Source: Macrophomina tecta (lineage: Eukaryota > Ascomycota > Dothideomycetes > Botryosphaeriales > Botryosphaeriaceae). From it: 64,000 bases of DNA. The notes beneath the pieces are model-generated. The model was not told the DNA's origin, made no database searches, and saw only the letters and a program-made list of their open reading frames with translations. The stretch spans positions 2,542,001-2,606,000 of the forward strand of contig JAKSGN010000038.1 in the NCBI GenBank assembly GCA_024180945.1. Direction: 5' to 3'. The position numbers were made by a program, and so were the translations under genes. Below are positions 32,488-43,536 of the stretch, piece after piece (position 1 is the stretch's first letter; every line of letters starts with the position of its first letter).

Positions 32488-33783
32488 TCAAAAGAAATCG
32501 TACTGGCCCCTTGTCTCCTGCTTCCCTCCACCGGCGCCGACTGCCGCCGGCTTCCGCATCGTGCCGTTTGTCTTGACACTCCCAGCAACGCTACCAGGCC
32601 CCTTCTTCTTCGGTTCCTCCGCCATCAGCCTCATGAAATCGAATCCACCCTTCCCGTCCATGCCTTTGTTACCACCATCCTCTTTCTTATCGGCCTTCAA
32701 GAAATCATATCCCCCTACTTTCCTATCATCTCTCTTCCCCGCCCCGCCCATCGTCGCCTTCGCAGCGCCGCCACCAGGCTTCGACTCCTTCGCAATGACA
32801 ACCTTACCGTCCGGCCGTTTCTTCGAGAAAGGCTTCGGGTAAGTTTGTTGCTGCTGTCCACGTGAACCACTACTGCTCCGCGGAGCAGGCGCGCCGCTGC
32901 CAGTATTCCCACCCGCCACGCTCGCCGTGTACGTCGGTTTGCCTGCCGTTTCCTTTTGCTTATTCCCCGTCACCGTCGAAGTAACGCTCGCCGCATACCC
33001 AGCACCGCTGCCTCTCTGTTTTGCCTTGTTACTGTTCCTCGTCCCAATACCGGCAGCCGCACCGCCGACCTGTCCAGCGGTCTTCGTCACACCTCCACCC
33101 AGACCCGTACCACCCTTCTTGACGCCATCGACACCGCCAGCGACGCCTTTCGTACCTGCCTTCTTCAAGTCCTCGGCCTTCACCCCGCGCTCCTTGGCGA
33201 GCTGGCCCTTGCTAAGCTCCTGTCCCTTGCCGGCAGATCCGGCAGCGGCGGGAAGCGCTTTCTTGACGCCGGCGCTCGGCAGGGCTTTTGCGGTGGAGAG
33301 GGGCAGCGGGGTCTTGGAATCAGACAGGGACTTCTTGAGCGGGGGTCGGGCAGCTCCGGTGCCCTTTTTTCCGTTGCTATTGTTCGACAGCGGGGCGGGG
33401 AGGGCTTTGGGGACTTTGGAGGAGGGGAGAGCTTTTGGTTTGGTTGTGGTTGTGCCAGTGGTGTATGAGGGCGCGGTGGCAGCAATGGCGCTGTCGCCAT
33501 AGGAGCGGATCCAGTTGCCGTAGCGATCGATGTAGCCTTCGACACCTTCGAGGAGGAGCGAATAAGTTAGTGCTGGTGGAAGAATGGGGTGGGAGGGAAG
33601 GAGAGAGAGGAGGAGATAAGACGAACTGTTGCCGACGTTGCGGCCAGCGCCTTCGATGAGGTCGCCTGCGCTGATGACGGCGTCACCGACGACGCGGCCA
33701 CCCGTCGTGATGGCGTAGGTCGCGGCGCCGACGGCGGCATTTTGGACCATGCCTTGGACGTAGTTTTGGATGAAGCTCGCCAT
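32488..33783 (-). CDS. Gly/Ala/Lys-rich protein with N-terminal amphipathic region and repeated aromatic-DF motifs
   Basis: Two exons (33783-33627 and 33545-32488; intron 81 bp, donor A|GTTCGT, acceptor CGAAG) give 404 residues. The first 75 residues (MASFIQNYVQGMVQNAAVGA onward, then SVEGYIDRYGNWIRSYGDS) look conserved and helical, with small-residue-rich amphipathic stretches. The rest is low complexity, rich in Gly, Ala, Lys, Ser, Pro. Near the C-terminus a short motif recurs three times: GGYDFLKAD, GGFDFMRLM and, as the last residues, GQYDFF. I do not recognise a named family. The amphipathic N-terminus would fit membrane or lipid-droplet association, but that is only inference. A further in-frame ATG exists upstream at 33837; I chose MASF because the conserved-looking helix begins there. 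Confidence 0.75.
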   Translation of the reverse strand: MASFIQNYVQGMVQNAAVGAATYAITTGGRVVGDAVISAGDLIEGAGRNVGNSSSYLLLSLLPSHPILPPALTYSLLLEGVEGYIDRYGNWIRSYGDSAIAATAPSYTTGTTTTKPKALPSSKVPKALPAPLSNNSNGKKGTGAARPPLKKSLSDSKTPLPLSTAKALPSAGVKKALPAAAGSAGKGQELSKGQLAKERGVKAEDLKKAGTKGVAGGVDGVKKGGTGLGGGVTKTAGQVGGAAAGIGTRNSNKAKQRGSGAGYAASVTSTVTGNKQKETAGKPTYTASVAGGNTGSGAPAPRSSSGSRGQQQQTYPKPFSKKRPDGKVVIAKESKPGGGAAKATMGGAGKRDDRKVGGYDFLKADKKEDGGNKGMDGKGGFDFMRLMAEEPKKKGPGSVAGSVKTNGTMRKPAAVGAGGGKQETRGQYDFF

Positions 33784-35257
33784 CGTCGCGGTTTGAGTAG
33801 GTAGGGAGGGGAAACTACGGTTTGATAGAGGTATCAAGTTGGTGGGAACTCAGGTACGCGGGGCCCGGGAGACGAGGTCGATGCTGCCAGAAGAACGAAG
33901 TGATCTGATGCTTCTCGCCTCGTCAGATTGCGAAAGCCAGGCGAATTAGGCGAGAGGCGGAAAGATAATAGTTTAGTGGTCAGAGGGGAAGACTCGTCCA
34001 AGTTTTTAGATAACGATGTAATGAATCACCCGTTACCTATCCATCACAGCTAGTTAGCCGACGCTCGTTTGCGGGGAACGACCAATATAAGCCAATAGAC
34101 GGGCGCGCGACGTATTTCGTGTATGGCCGCCACTCTACAACCCGCTTTTCCAAGTTTTCCCAGTTCTACCGCATGGGCGATGGTTGCAAGCGCATGCGCA
34201 AGGTAGATCGTGACGTCAAGTGGCGCCGATGTGGCTTTACAAGCCGGCAGGGGTACATCCTTAACAATGATTTGCCGGTGATCAGAACCGCGGTAGAGGT
34301 CGCTCGACAACATTTTCCTCGGCGTAGTCTGTTCTGTTTCAGCAGAAAGGGATAAAAAGGATCAATCAACTCCCTCTCACTGTACAACTGGCCTTGTCCC
34401 GTTTAATCATGATGTTATCAGCCGTCAGACGCTCTAGACCATTGCTGCAAATGACCTTGCTGAACATGGCTCAGTAATTACCTTCCTCGTCGTCCTAGAC
34501 CAGGCCAGGTGATGTTGACCTCGTGCTGATACTCGGCTTGTTAGCTGCATCATGGACCTTCTTTGACATGTCTATTCTGAGAAGGACTGGCAAGATGTAG
34601 TTATTTTTCAGGATCCTCTAACGCAATGAGCGCCGAGATAAAATACGAGAGCGAAAAGTGCGGGCAGACATAAATATGCAACGTAGAAAAAGAAAACTGG
34701 CATGAAAGGGACCCAGGATGTAGGAAATCAACAAGACTGGAAATTACAAGGAAGGTTGCTTGAAAAGAAAATTCGGTGTGCAGACAACTTGATTCTCTCT
34801 ATCGCAGTACTCATTATTCACTTGTCTAATTGTCCTCTTCATTCAACATCCACATCCGTTGAGTCGCCCTGCTTTAATGGCTCGTATTACCCGCCAACCC
34901 GACTAAGATCATCTCCCCGCAATCGCGCCAGCTGCTATTGCCACACTGAGCGGCGTCTTCCTTCTTCAAGGTTCATGATCGGAGGCTGGGCAGCGTATAT
35001 CTCATAGCATCCTGTACTCACCAGCGTATACCTGATCAAGTATTTCCGGACCGGTAATTGGATGCTGATGACTGCATCGGGCTGCTCCTATGATAAGGAT
35101 AATGCTGAACGGGAGATCGTGTATCCTTCATAATCAGGTTGCATGTGCCGGTATGATCACCTGGCATTAGTGCGCTAAGGTTTAACTCTCGCCGTGATGT
35201 CAATTGAAGACAGCTTTCAGGCCAGTTACTCTCTGGAAGCTTGTGTGGGTGTACGTC
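33784..35257. other. Intergenic region between two minus-strand genes
   Basis: About 1.5 kb, AT-richer than its surroundings especially at 34550-35200. It holds the promoter of the Gly/Ala/Lys-rich gene on the left and the 3' flank of FCF2 on the right. Neither strand shows a convincing gene. Confidence 0.45.
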
Positions 35258-36187
35258 TCAACCCTTTGAGATTTTGCCCGACTTCCTCATGGCCTTGAGA
35301 GCTTTGTAATGTGCCTTCTTGCCACTAGTCTTCTTCGACTGGATCTCACTGTACTTCTTCTTGAAGCGACCGGCATCCTTCTCCTGTTCGAGCACCTCTT
35401 CGACAAACGTCTTCTTACGTTGCTTGTTCTGCAGACGGGCGCTGAAATACTCAGTCGGTCCCTCGACGATGGTACCGACCTGTGAGTACTCTGGGACGAA
35501 GCTCTTGCTGTTCTCCTTCTTGTAATGACGGTGAGGATCGAGCACATTGCGCATCTTCAGGAGCTGGAGATCTCTCTTGAGCTCGGGAGTAAGGTCGGTC
35601 TTGGGCAAATTGAACCACTGCTCGCCAGCAGTAGCCTTCTTTTCCTGGAATATTGCGTTAAAATTGTACAACAGTAGATGTGGGACGCAAAACTCGTGAG
35701 AATGGTATGCCGTCAGAGTAACTATGAAACAAAACTCTCAGTGGTGCAGGGGGAGCCCAAGACGGACTCCCGGATCTGCTCAAGGAGAAAAAAAAGGGAA
35801 TATTTTCCTCATAGGCAAGCGGAAGAAGCAGATGGATCTTACCTCTAATTGTTTCTTCTTGACGGCGACAGGATCCTCAACCTTGCGGATGCGATTGGCG
35901 AGCTCACGCTGCTTGGCGTCAACAAGACGAGATGGGTCCACGCGGGCTACATCGCCGTTGGTTTGGATGTAAGGGGCGGGAATGTCGGCGGCGTTCAGCT
36001 TAGGCAGCCTGAAATCGGCAGCAGACTGGAGCTGCACCTGCTGGTTTGAGTTTGACGCGTTTCGTTCACGAAGATTGTCTTCCGCTTGCTTCAGAAGTGC
36101 TTCCATCTGCTCTTCGGAGAGCTCCTCATCATCATCGATGAGCCCATGAGTGATGGATTGTGTGACAGGTTCTGTTGTCACGGCCAT
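35258..36187 (-). CDS. FCF2: Fcf2 pre-rRNA processing factor
   Basis: Fcf2 is an essential nucleolar factor for early 35S pre-rRNA cleavage and 40S subunit formation (with Fcf1 in the SSU processome). Exons 36187-35843 and 35644-35258 give 243 residues, close to the 217 of yeast. The first exon encodes an acidic helix (DDDEELSEEQMEALLKQAED) and a linker. The second carries the Fcf2 domain: WFNLPKTDLTPELKRDLQLL, KMRNVLDPHRHYKK and a Lys-rich C-terminus (SGKKAHYKALKAMRKSGK). The intron is 198 bp, long for this window, with donor GAG|GTAAGA and acceptor ATTCCAG. The assignment is confident because the LTPE-KRDLQLLKMR-VLDP-RHYKK block is diagnostic. Confidence 0.93.
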
Positions 36188-36858
36188 GTTGAGTGGTGTA
36201 CAGGTGCGTGTAGAAGAGTTTAGAGGCACGAAAAAAATAAGTTCAAATGCCAGGACCCGCCTTCTGCGACGGCGCGGAAGATTACTGTGCCGAGCGCCGG
36301 GGTTCATGCGGTAGCATTGGTGCCACGTGCCGTCCGTAAAGTTGTTGCCACTATCACCCTGCCGACACTCACTTCCATTACATTCACGACGTCAATACCC
36401 GTAACGATGATCCTCTGAAGGAATACGACTATGGCGTTCAGTGAATCAACCTCTCGGCTGCTGTTTTAGGCGCCGACTGTGCCATGGGTCCGACAAACAT
36501 TATTCGCATATATACATTCGCATGATTGCTGTCAATAACGTAATCAACAGACGCAATTTTCTTCTTGTATTAGGTGTGCGCAGACTGTGTGCGCGCCAAG
36601 CTTTGGGACTCTTTTTCTTTTTTTCTTTTTAAGCTTACTTCTGCAACTCCGCTCCTCCTCGCTCTCAAACGAATGTAATGACGATAAGCCTCTCTTCCCA
36701 ATGCAACTGCTACTCTAATCTACTACCATGCGATCTTTATGATTATGCAAAGGTGCACCGCTATGCTCTAGAAAACAATCAAAAGTGGATGACTGAGAAA
36801 AGAAAAACCCAAGTGTGACAAATTGAGAGACTCAGAATCGAAGAATAAGCGATGTACT
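36188..36858. promoter_or_regulatory. Promoter region of FCF2 and 3' flank of the PAQR gene
   Basis: Both flanking genes are on the minus strand. The stretch near 36600-36630 is a T/C run (TTTTTCTTTTTTTCTTTTT). No specific element is claimed. Confidence 0.4.
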
Positions 36859-38420
36859 CTAGTGGGCGGAGCACTGAGGCTGCGTCTGTGCCCGCAGGAA
36901 CGCTTGTGCGAAGAACTCCTGCATCGCAACATAATGGAAAAGGATGCCTCCCAGCACCGCGACATGCCAAATGTTGTGACTGCCTCCAACATAATCGAAC
37001 ATACCAGGGCACCAGCGCTCGGGGATCTTGGCGGCGTAGAGGATGGCACCGGTGAGGTACACGGCCAGCGACTTCACTATCGGAGCGTAGAAATAAATCG
37101 CCCAGATGAACCCGCGTGAGTGGACAAGCTGGATCACGGGGATGGCGCCTGTGGCTGAGAGCGAAACGTAGAAGCAGACGCGAGCCCAAGCCATATCAGC
37201 GCGGTTGAAGGTCGGGTGCCAGGGCAGGATGACACCGCCTATGCCGAGAAGGAACGTCGTGGACATGTAGACCCAACGTGAGACCGGCTCGCAGTAGAAG
37301 GCCGTGTATTCGGTAGTCATGATGGATGCCGCAACGAGAAGAGAGATGCCAGTGTAGTCAACGCAAGCAAAGCGCTCCATGAGCTTCTGTTCCGATATGC
37401 TGCTCATCGTGTGCCACATGGTGCTGCAGACTAGGCACTTGCAAGCAGCGAAGAAGAACATGGCGGCAATCAGAATATCCGACTTGGACGACATGCGGAA
37501 GTTGACGCTAGTGGGGTAGAAGTAGAAGGCGATGGAAAGGACGATAATCAGGCCGATGGCGTGGGACCAAATATTGAAGGATTCGTTCGAGATGTTGAAA
37601 ACCGACAAGATGCAATCCAGCTTGTCCTCGTGAAACCGGTATCCCTTCAAGATATGCGGGTTCACGCGCCAAGGTTCCGGGAGGTCCTCGTACTTGATCA
37701 AGCCGTGTTCCTTTGCCCTTGCCAATGCATGCACAACGGCATGTTCGACACTCTCCTTCATGCTGTCCTTGGCCCTTCTTGCCTTCTCCAAACCCTCGCC
37801 TACCACCTCTTTTGCCCTGACTTTTGCATCGTGCATTCTGCGGTGGCCTTCTCCGTAGATCTCGTGGGCCACCGCCCTAACTCCGGCATTTCGCATGGCA
37901 TATGCGCGGGTTTCGAAATCTGCCAGGGTGAATTCCAGTAATCGGATGCCCTCTTGGACCTTTTGCTCCATCGTCTCCTTGCGGGCCAAAGCATCCTTGT
38001 GGATAGTTTCAAGCGTGGTGACTAGGATGCTCGCTCGGCGTTTGCCGGCATCGATCATGTCATCCCTCACGCTCGAGCACGACTCTCGGACGGTATACAG
38101 AGTGTTATATGCGCGTTCGATTCCGGCGTCCAGTTTCAGCTGGCCGTAGGATTCCACGAAATCGAGGCGGCGCTCCAGTTCGTGAAGGAACCGGTCGACC
38201 TGTGATTTGGTTGTGTTAATCTCCGCTCGGACTTGGCTCACGGGAGATTTTGGGGCGCACGCACCAGGACCTGGATGTTGTCCTCCATTGACCATGTCCG
38301 GCGATGGTAGGAGGAGTGTCTGCGGCGACGGAGCTCGTCTCGCTGCACGGCGATGCTGGACGAAGTTCTCAAGACAGGCTCCTCGTAGGATTCGGTCATG
38401 ATGGAAGTGGTGCACGCCAT
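36859..38420 (-). CDS. IZH3-like PAQR/hemolysin-III family membrane protein
   Basis: PAQR proteins are seven-helix, zinc-binding membrane proteins; the yeast IZH members affect zinc, sterol and stress responses. Exons 38420-38265 and 38199-36859 give 498 residues. The intron (65 bp, GTGCGT...TCACAG) is needed to join IQVL to VDRFLHELERRLDFVESYGQ. The N-terminal 240 residues form a charged helical extension, as in Izh3-type proteins. The metal-site residues of PAQR proteins are all present: ExxNxxxH in NESFNIWSH (His265), SxxxH in STMWH (Ser311, His315), and HxxxH in HNIWH (His460, His464). This argues for an intact hydrolase-type site. A second in-frame ATG (38399) could also be the start. 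The name hemolysin-III is only the historical family name. Confidence 0.9.
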
Positions 38421-40003
38421 GGCGGGCGGAAGGCGGATGCGCAGCCGACGACGCTAGGAGTCTGCAGTAGAGGACGAGGATACAGAGCGGGCGTGATGAG
38501 GACAGCGCTGCAAAAGTTATACTCGAGGTGTTTCGCGGTCTCGCTGGTCCCCGAATCTCGGCGGCGACTGGAAGCGGCGTAATGGACAAAGGAGCGTGGA
38601 TTGGCTCGCTGACTCGGCGAGCGTGTGGGCGGCGAAGGAGGGGTATGGACAGGGAGGAAGCCGCGACTATCTACACGTGGGAGAGGAGAAGAAGCGCAAG
38701 TGGTTGGGGCTGGGACGGTTGTTAAAGCGTGGGTGATGGCTGCGTGGGTGGGGCGCTGACTCGTGCCGGCTGCGGCGCCCAAGCAACTGTCTAGACACCC
38801 GCCCTCAAAGACTCCTTTCACGCTTCGAACCGGGCTAATCCATAGCGCTTCTGCGCTCCCTTATCGTGCGCACAGTGCCCCGCCGCACTGGGGGTGCCAG
38901 TTGGCGCACTCTGCTCGCCGTCGCCACCGCATACAGCCCTACACAGCACCAGCGCCAGGTTACAGGCAGCTCGGCTGCGATGCGCGACGCATGGTTTTGC
39001 CCCACCCAGCCTCTTCTGCCCGCATGCGCCGCCGAGAGCCCTGTGGCCCGTCCCTTGGTTCCTCGGTCCGTTAGCGCACCTCGTCGCTCTGCGCGGCCGC
39101 CAAATCCGCCCTGAGCTGCCAGGCGTGACGCCCAGCCTGAGCGACGTTCGGCGTCGAACTGTGGAGGAAATACGGCACCTTTGCCAGACGAGGCGCGACC
39201 CCCGGCTAAGCCCGAATATTGGAAATTTGCTAAATGCATCCCGCCGGATCAAGCTGTGCGCCCTGCCGAACTCCCGCGCGGCGGCGCTATTGGCGATGTC
39301 GCCGCAGATCCTTCTCATTGTGACGTCGATCAATGGCCGACCTGCTGCCCGAGTACCCGTGCCAATACATTCTGCCAGAGCTTTGTCCGTATAGCAAATG
39401 CCACGCTTATAGGGGGCTTCTAGGGAGTTCCCCGGACGAGAGATATGATACGCGAGTCTGATTATTTCTCAGAAGATTGGTTCCCTAACTTAGGGTGCCG
39501 ATCCCCGAAATGCTGCGCGAAACAGTGAGTTATGCGCAAAAAGTGATTGCAGCGTCAAACCGCTCAAGCTTCACGGAGAAGAAGCATCGATCTGGATGCA
39601 AGCGTTCAGGACAACTGGCTCGGTTTGTGTCCAGCTAAGTATCGCATCTTTGCGGTAGCAGAGGCTGAGGCTGGCCTCATCGAAGCATTAAATTCTATGC
39701 AGTTGCACATGCAGAGACGATAATGCCGAGAACACAGCGGCTGCTGGCCAAGGTCGTGCTGCGACCTGACGGCTAAGATTCTGCAAGTCACAAACGCATC
39801 TAAGTAAGAAGAAAGAGGCACAGCAGGACGGACGGAAGCCGACACAACACAACAACCTGCAGTTAAAATGCATCACAGCAGATGGCGACGGAAGTTATAC
39901 CGCGGCTGCACAAGCTGTGCGGAGTTGAGGTAATCGTCCGGACGTGAGCGTCTTTAGAGCTCAGTAACATTTACGTTCGGACGATTGCTTCGACCAGTAC
40001 GGG
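38421..40003. other. Divergent intergenic region between the PAQR gene and THOC5
   Basis: About 1.6 kb. The left part (38.6-39.3 kb) is GC-rich with overlapping random open frames on both strands; the right part is of average composition. No protein family or RNA is recognised. An inverted repeat near the right end is listed separately. Confidence 0.4.
39932..39986. promoter_or_regulatory. Imperfect inverted repeat in the THOC5 upstream region
   Basis: Arms AATCGTCCGGACGT (39932-39945) and ACGTTCGGACGATT (39973-39986) are reverse complements at 13 of 14 positions. Each arm contains a 10-bp palindrome-like core, CGTCCGGACG or CGTTCGGACG, with centres 41 bp apart. It lies about 180 bp before the THOC5 start. 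Two spaced copies of a palindromic core suggest a dimeric regulator site; the factor is unknown. Confidence 0.45.
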
Positions 40004-40125
40004 CCAATAGAAATTTCCATAGCCTCCCCGTGTAACAAAGATCTCCATTTGACTCAACATCCTGTCATCTTCTGCACTTCGCACCTTCAACCACAACCTC
40101 GAGACCTAAACAACTCCCAGCCAAT
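40004..40125 (+). promoter_or_regulatory. Two CCAAT boxes upstream of THOC5
   Basis: CCAAT occurs at 40004-40008 and 40121-40125, 161 and 44 bases before the ATG. Both are in the plus orientation with AT-rich flanks (GGCCAATAGA and AGCCAATCAG, the latter a full consensus for the HAP/CBC complex). Function is inferred from the motif only. Confidence 0.4.
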
Positions 40126-40164
40126 CAGAACGCACCCGCACAGCACGGACGCACCACCTCTATC

Positions 40165-41096
40165 ATGTCCGCCGTGCTTCCAAGTGCGAATCCAACGCCC
40201 ACCATTCCTCCACGCTCGCCCTCAACACAACAACCATTGGACTCCGCCGCCGCCCTCATGACCGCCGCCGACATAATCACCGACCCGGACTTGCGCGCCG
40301 TCCTCGACGCCGCCTCGCTTGCCCAACAGCAATGCGACGCGCTGCTTGCCTTGCTCGCAGAACACCCGCTGCCCGCTACCGGCAAGAACCCCGCCGACGG
40401 TCAGCTGCTGCTACCGCCTGACGTCGCCGAGAGTGTGTCCACAGCGCAGAAGAAGCTGCACGCCCACCTGGCTGCCGTGCGCAACCGGAACCGTAAGGCC
40501 CTGCTGAGTGTACGCTCCACCAAGCATTCCACCGCCGACGCCAGGCATGAGGTCGATACGCTGCATCTGGCTCTTCAGAACTTGTACTATGAGCAGCGCC
40601 ATTTGGAAAGTGAGATCAAGGCGTGCCAGGAATATGAGCATCCCTACCAGAAGCTGCCGCTGATCCCCGAGGACCAGTTCGTGGAACAGTTCCCGGAGGT
40701 GGTGGAGTCGTGTAGGGAATCTGCGCGCGAGGCGACAGCTGCGAGGAGAGAAAAGGCAAAGGAGGAAGGCGGAGAGGATACCGGGATGGAGGAAGGCGAC
40801 GAGGATGTGGCGTATGAGCAGGAGGTGTTTGAAGATGCTCTGATGAAAGCGAGGATCGAGCACGAGCACAAGGAGAGGCTAGCGTTGGAGGAGAAGAGGC
40901 AGGGCTTGTTGAAGAGGAAGCAAGGATTGATTGCCGAGAACAACAAGAGGAAAGAAGATCTAGCCAAGCTAGATGAGAGCTTGGAGAAGTTTATCGAGGT
41001 GAGCCAACCCTTGCTAAATTTGCAAAAGAATCTTTGCTGACGAGACCAATTCAGGCGGCCAAGCCCATTGAACAGACTTTTCAGAAGGAGTACTGA
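40165..41096 (+). CDS. THO complex subunit 5 homologue
   Basis: THOC5 is part of the THO/TREX complex, which couples transcription to mRNA packaging and export in the nucleus. Exons 40165-40998 and 41055-41096 give 291 residues. The central part has the family's pattern: a coiled coil with RKALLSVRSTKHSTADARHE, then ALQNLYYEQRHLESEIKACQ, then the diagnostic YQKLPLIPEDQF. The C-terminal coiled coil (HEHKERLALEEKRQGLLKRK, ENNKRKEDLAKLDESLEKFIEAAKPI) matches fungal THOC5-like proteins. The last intron (56 bp, GTGAGC...ATTCAG) adds AAKPIEQTFQKEY. Without it the frame ends a few residues later in non-conserved sequence. The fungal proteins are shorter than animal THOC5, so function is by family. 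Confidence 0.85.
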
Positions 41097-41783
41097 CTCC
41101 GGTATCAAATGGTAGAAATCGGCAATGGCAGTCAATATACGGCAGCATAGCAACAGGCGTTTCGGATACCTCTAGACACAAGATTTTGGGAACTGCTACA
41201 TCTGGTGGGGGTGGGTAAAATGGAATGCGCAAAATGAAATGTCCTGGCTGGCTCTTTGGGAAGCTATAAGCAATTGAGGGCTACTGAGTCTTCAACTCGA
41301 TGGGTGGATGCAACTAGAGTCGAGGCCTGAAGGCAGCCTCGAACGCGATTTTGCCCCCTCCTACGCCAGTAGCAGCGTGCACAAGTTATGTGCCTCGTGA
41401 ATAGACTTTTCAGCCTCCATCTGCTAGGTTATCTCATCCATCATGCTCCCAAGCATACCCAGGTGCGTCTTTGCCTCCCCTTTCCTTCCCCTGCAACCTG
41501 CCGCTCTCGGCTGAGAGCTTCCACTGTGTGTCCATGCGAGGAAATTTTTACCACGTGGAGGTCCCTCTGTTCAAGTATGATCGGGATCTATAAGTGTTCG
41601 CACCAGCTTGTACTTATTAATATAATTATGTATGCTTCGAGAACCCGTGATCCCGTGACTCGATAGAAATGAGGTGTGTCCATTGACCTACATATATCTT
41701 ATCTGAGACACTTACACACCTCGCGATGCTAGTCCAAATTCTATCAGGGCCATGCATGTATTATTATCATGCTCGCGCAATTC
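41097..41783. other. Convergent intergenic region
   Basis: This is the 3' flank of THOC5 (plus) and the phosphatase gene (minus). No feature recognised. Confidence 0.5.
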
Positions 41784-42739
41784 TCACGTACTCAACATCC
41801 CTTTTATCTTCTGCTGGGTCTCCCGGTTTACTCCGGCGTGTTCCAAGTACTCCTCAACGCCACCATATCTTTCATCCAAGAATTTCTTTGTCTTCTCTAC
41901 TAAAGAGGGCTCGCAATCAGCCCACTCCGGACCCAGCCCAATCCTCGCGATCTCCTCCACCCGCGGCCCCCTTTCGGGCTCTAGCTCGGCCTGGGTGGCC
42001 ATATAATCCCGCTGAACATCTTCCACACCTACGCCCAGCAAAAACAGCGTCAGAATCGTCACCAGACCCGTCCGGTCCTTCCCCTGCGTGCAATGCCATA
42101 GCACGGGATAGCTCTCCTGCCGCGCCAGCACATCATTGAAGACGGTCGCGATCTCGGAGGTGCAAACAGCGAGACTGTCCAGCATCAGGCCAACCACGCC
42201 GCGCGGGCTCATGACATCGGTTCCGATGATCTGGGCAGCCTCGACGCGGTAGCCGGCGATGTAGAGGGCGAGGACGCGCAGGTAGGAGGGCCACGACAGC
42301 TGTGACAGCATGGAGCGGATGTAGGCGCTGCCGTTGAAGTTGACCTCGCGGTAGGCGATGCCGGCAATCTTGGGCAGGTCAGCGGCCGTGCCGGCGGCCG
42401 AGGTGCTGCGCGGCGACGGAACGGTCGAGGACGGCTCCGGCGCCGAAGCGCGGCGAGCGGCCAGCTTTTTGGCTTGCTCGAGGTGCTCGGTGGGACTGCG
42501 CAGGTCGACGATGGTGGTGATGGTCTTAGCTAGGTAGGCTTGGTCGGCGGGTGTGGCTTCGTCTGGGGGGCGAAGGTCAGCTGGCGTTTGCCGGGAGTGA
42601 ACGGGGGAAGGACGGGGTGGGTACCTGGTCGGGCGCTGCGGAAGAGCATTCCGGGTTTGAGTTTGGAGGGTGGGGACAGGAGGGATGAGACATCGCGATA
42701 GTTCAGGAGGTTTTCGAATTGATGGTGCTCGGTAGCCAT
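41784..42739 (-). CDS. Protein-tyrosine/dual-specificity-type phosphatase (Y_phosphatase3 family)
   Basis: Exons 42739-42625 and 42562-41784 (intron 62 bp, donor G|GTACCC, acceptor CCCCCAG) give 297 residues. The N-terminus FENLLNYRDVSSL and FRSARPDEAT fits the Y_phosphatase3 fold (the fungal and bacterial LipA/PtpB-like PTP group), followed by TTIVDLRSPTEHL. The catalytic loop HCTQGKDRTG holds the nucleophile Cys196 and Arg202 (Cx5R). The Lys at position 200 in GKDRTG is typical of enzymes of this group that can also act on phosphoinositides. A helix cap (GVGVEDVQRDYMATQ) follows. A Ser/Pro/Ala-rich insert (about 60-85) lies between strand and helix. The substrate cannot be told from sequence. 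Confidence 0.85.
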
Positions 42740-43536
42740 AGTCTGACGGGTGGGCACGGTGATAGGCTACAGCCGCCTAGAGCGTAGACCCAGAGAATAC
42801 AGTCGCTATCCCACCTGCCTTGAGTATGAGGCGGGCGAGAAATGTCCCAAAGATGCCAAGACAAGTACGTACAAAAGGATGCGAAGAAGAAAAAAATTGA
42901 CTCCGGCAGTTAACATCCAACGGACAATCTACTGGACGTGTCCAGGTTATTCCTGGCTGCTGGATCCAGGCGGGAACTGAAAGGCAGTTGCTGTCAGTTT
43001 AAGCTCGATGGGATTGAAAACACGAGGCTGATGGTTCAGCTTGCGGAGAAAGGGCAGGGCAGGCTGATGAGCGGCGAGGCTTGAAGTGTGGCGGTCCACA
43101 CGTCCAGGCCGGCAGTGCGAAACAGACGGCGCGTTCCCTGCGGCGATCCTCTGGGAGACCCACGAGCAGTGCTCCAGCTGCAAACCTCGTCCAGGGACAC
43201 CCCACTGACGCAGATCGTCATCGGGACGACAACAATGCCAACGACGGACTGGCTTGGCGGATGTGACAGCGCAAAGGCTACAGGCGCCGTCGCGCCGCTC
43301 CGCCCTTTGTGGCCTAGCCGGCAGGGTCCTGGCCAGTGATGTCATGCGCCGTATAAACTACTGCGCTCCCTCCTCCGCGCTGCTCGCCCACCCTTGCGAC
43401 ACATCCGATCCCCTTCTCGCACCTCACCAATCCTCTGCGACTGCTGCCGCATGTCTCGCGTCCGGATTCCATTCCTAAGCCACAACCCCCGTACATATCT
43501 TACACTCTACCTTCCCTCTCACTCTGAACCCCAGCC
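42740..43536. promoter_or_regulatory. Divergent promoter region of the phosphatase gene and EIS1
   Basis: Nearly 800 bp between two divergent starts. The last 180 bases before EIS1 are C/T-rich with scattered CCAC/CCTC. No defined site is claimed. Confidence 0.4.
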
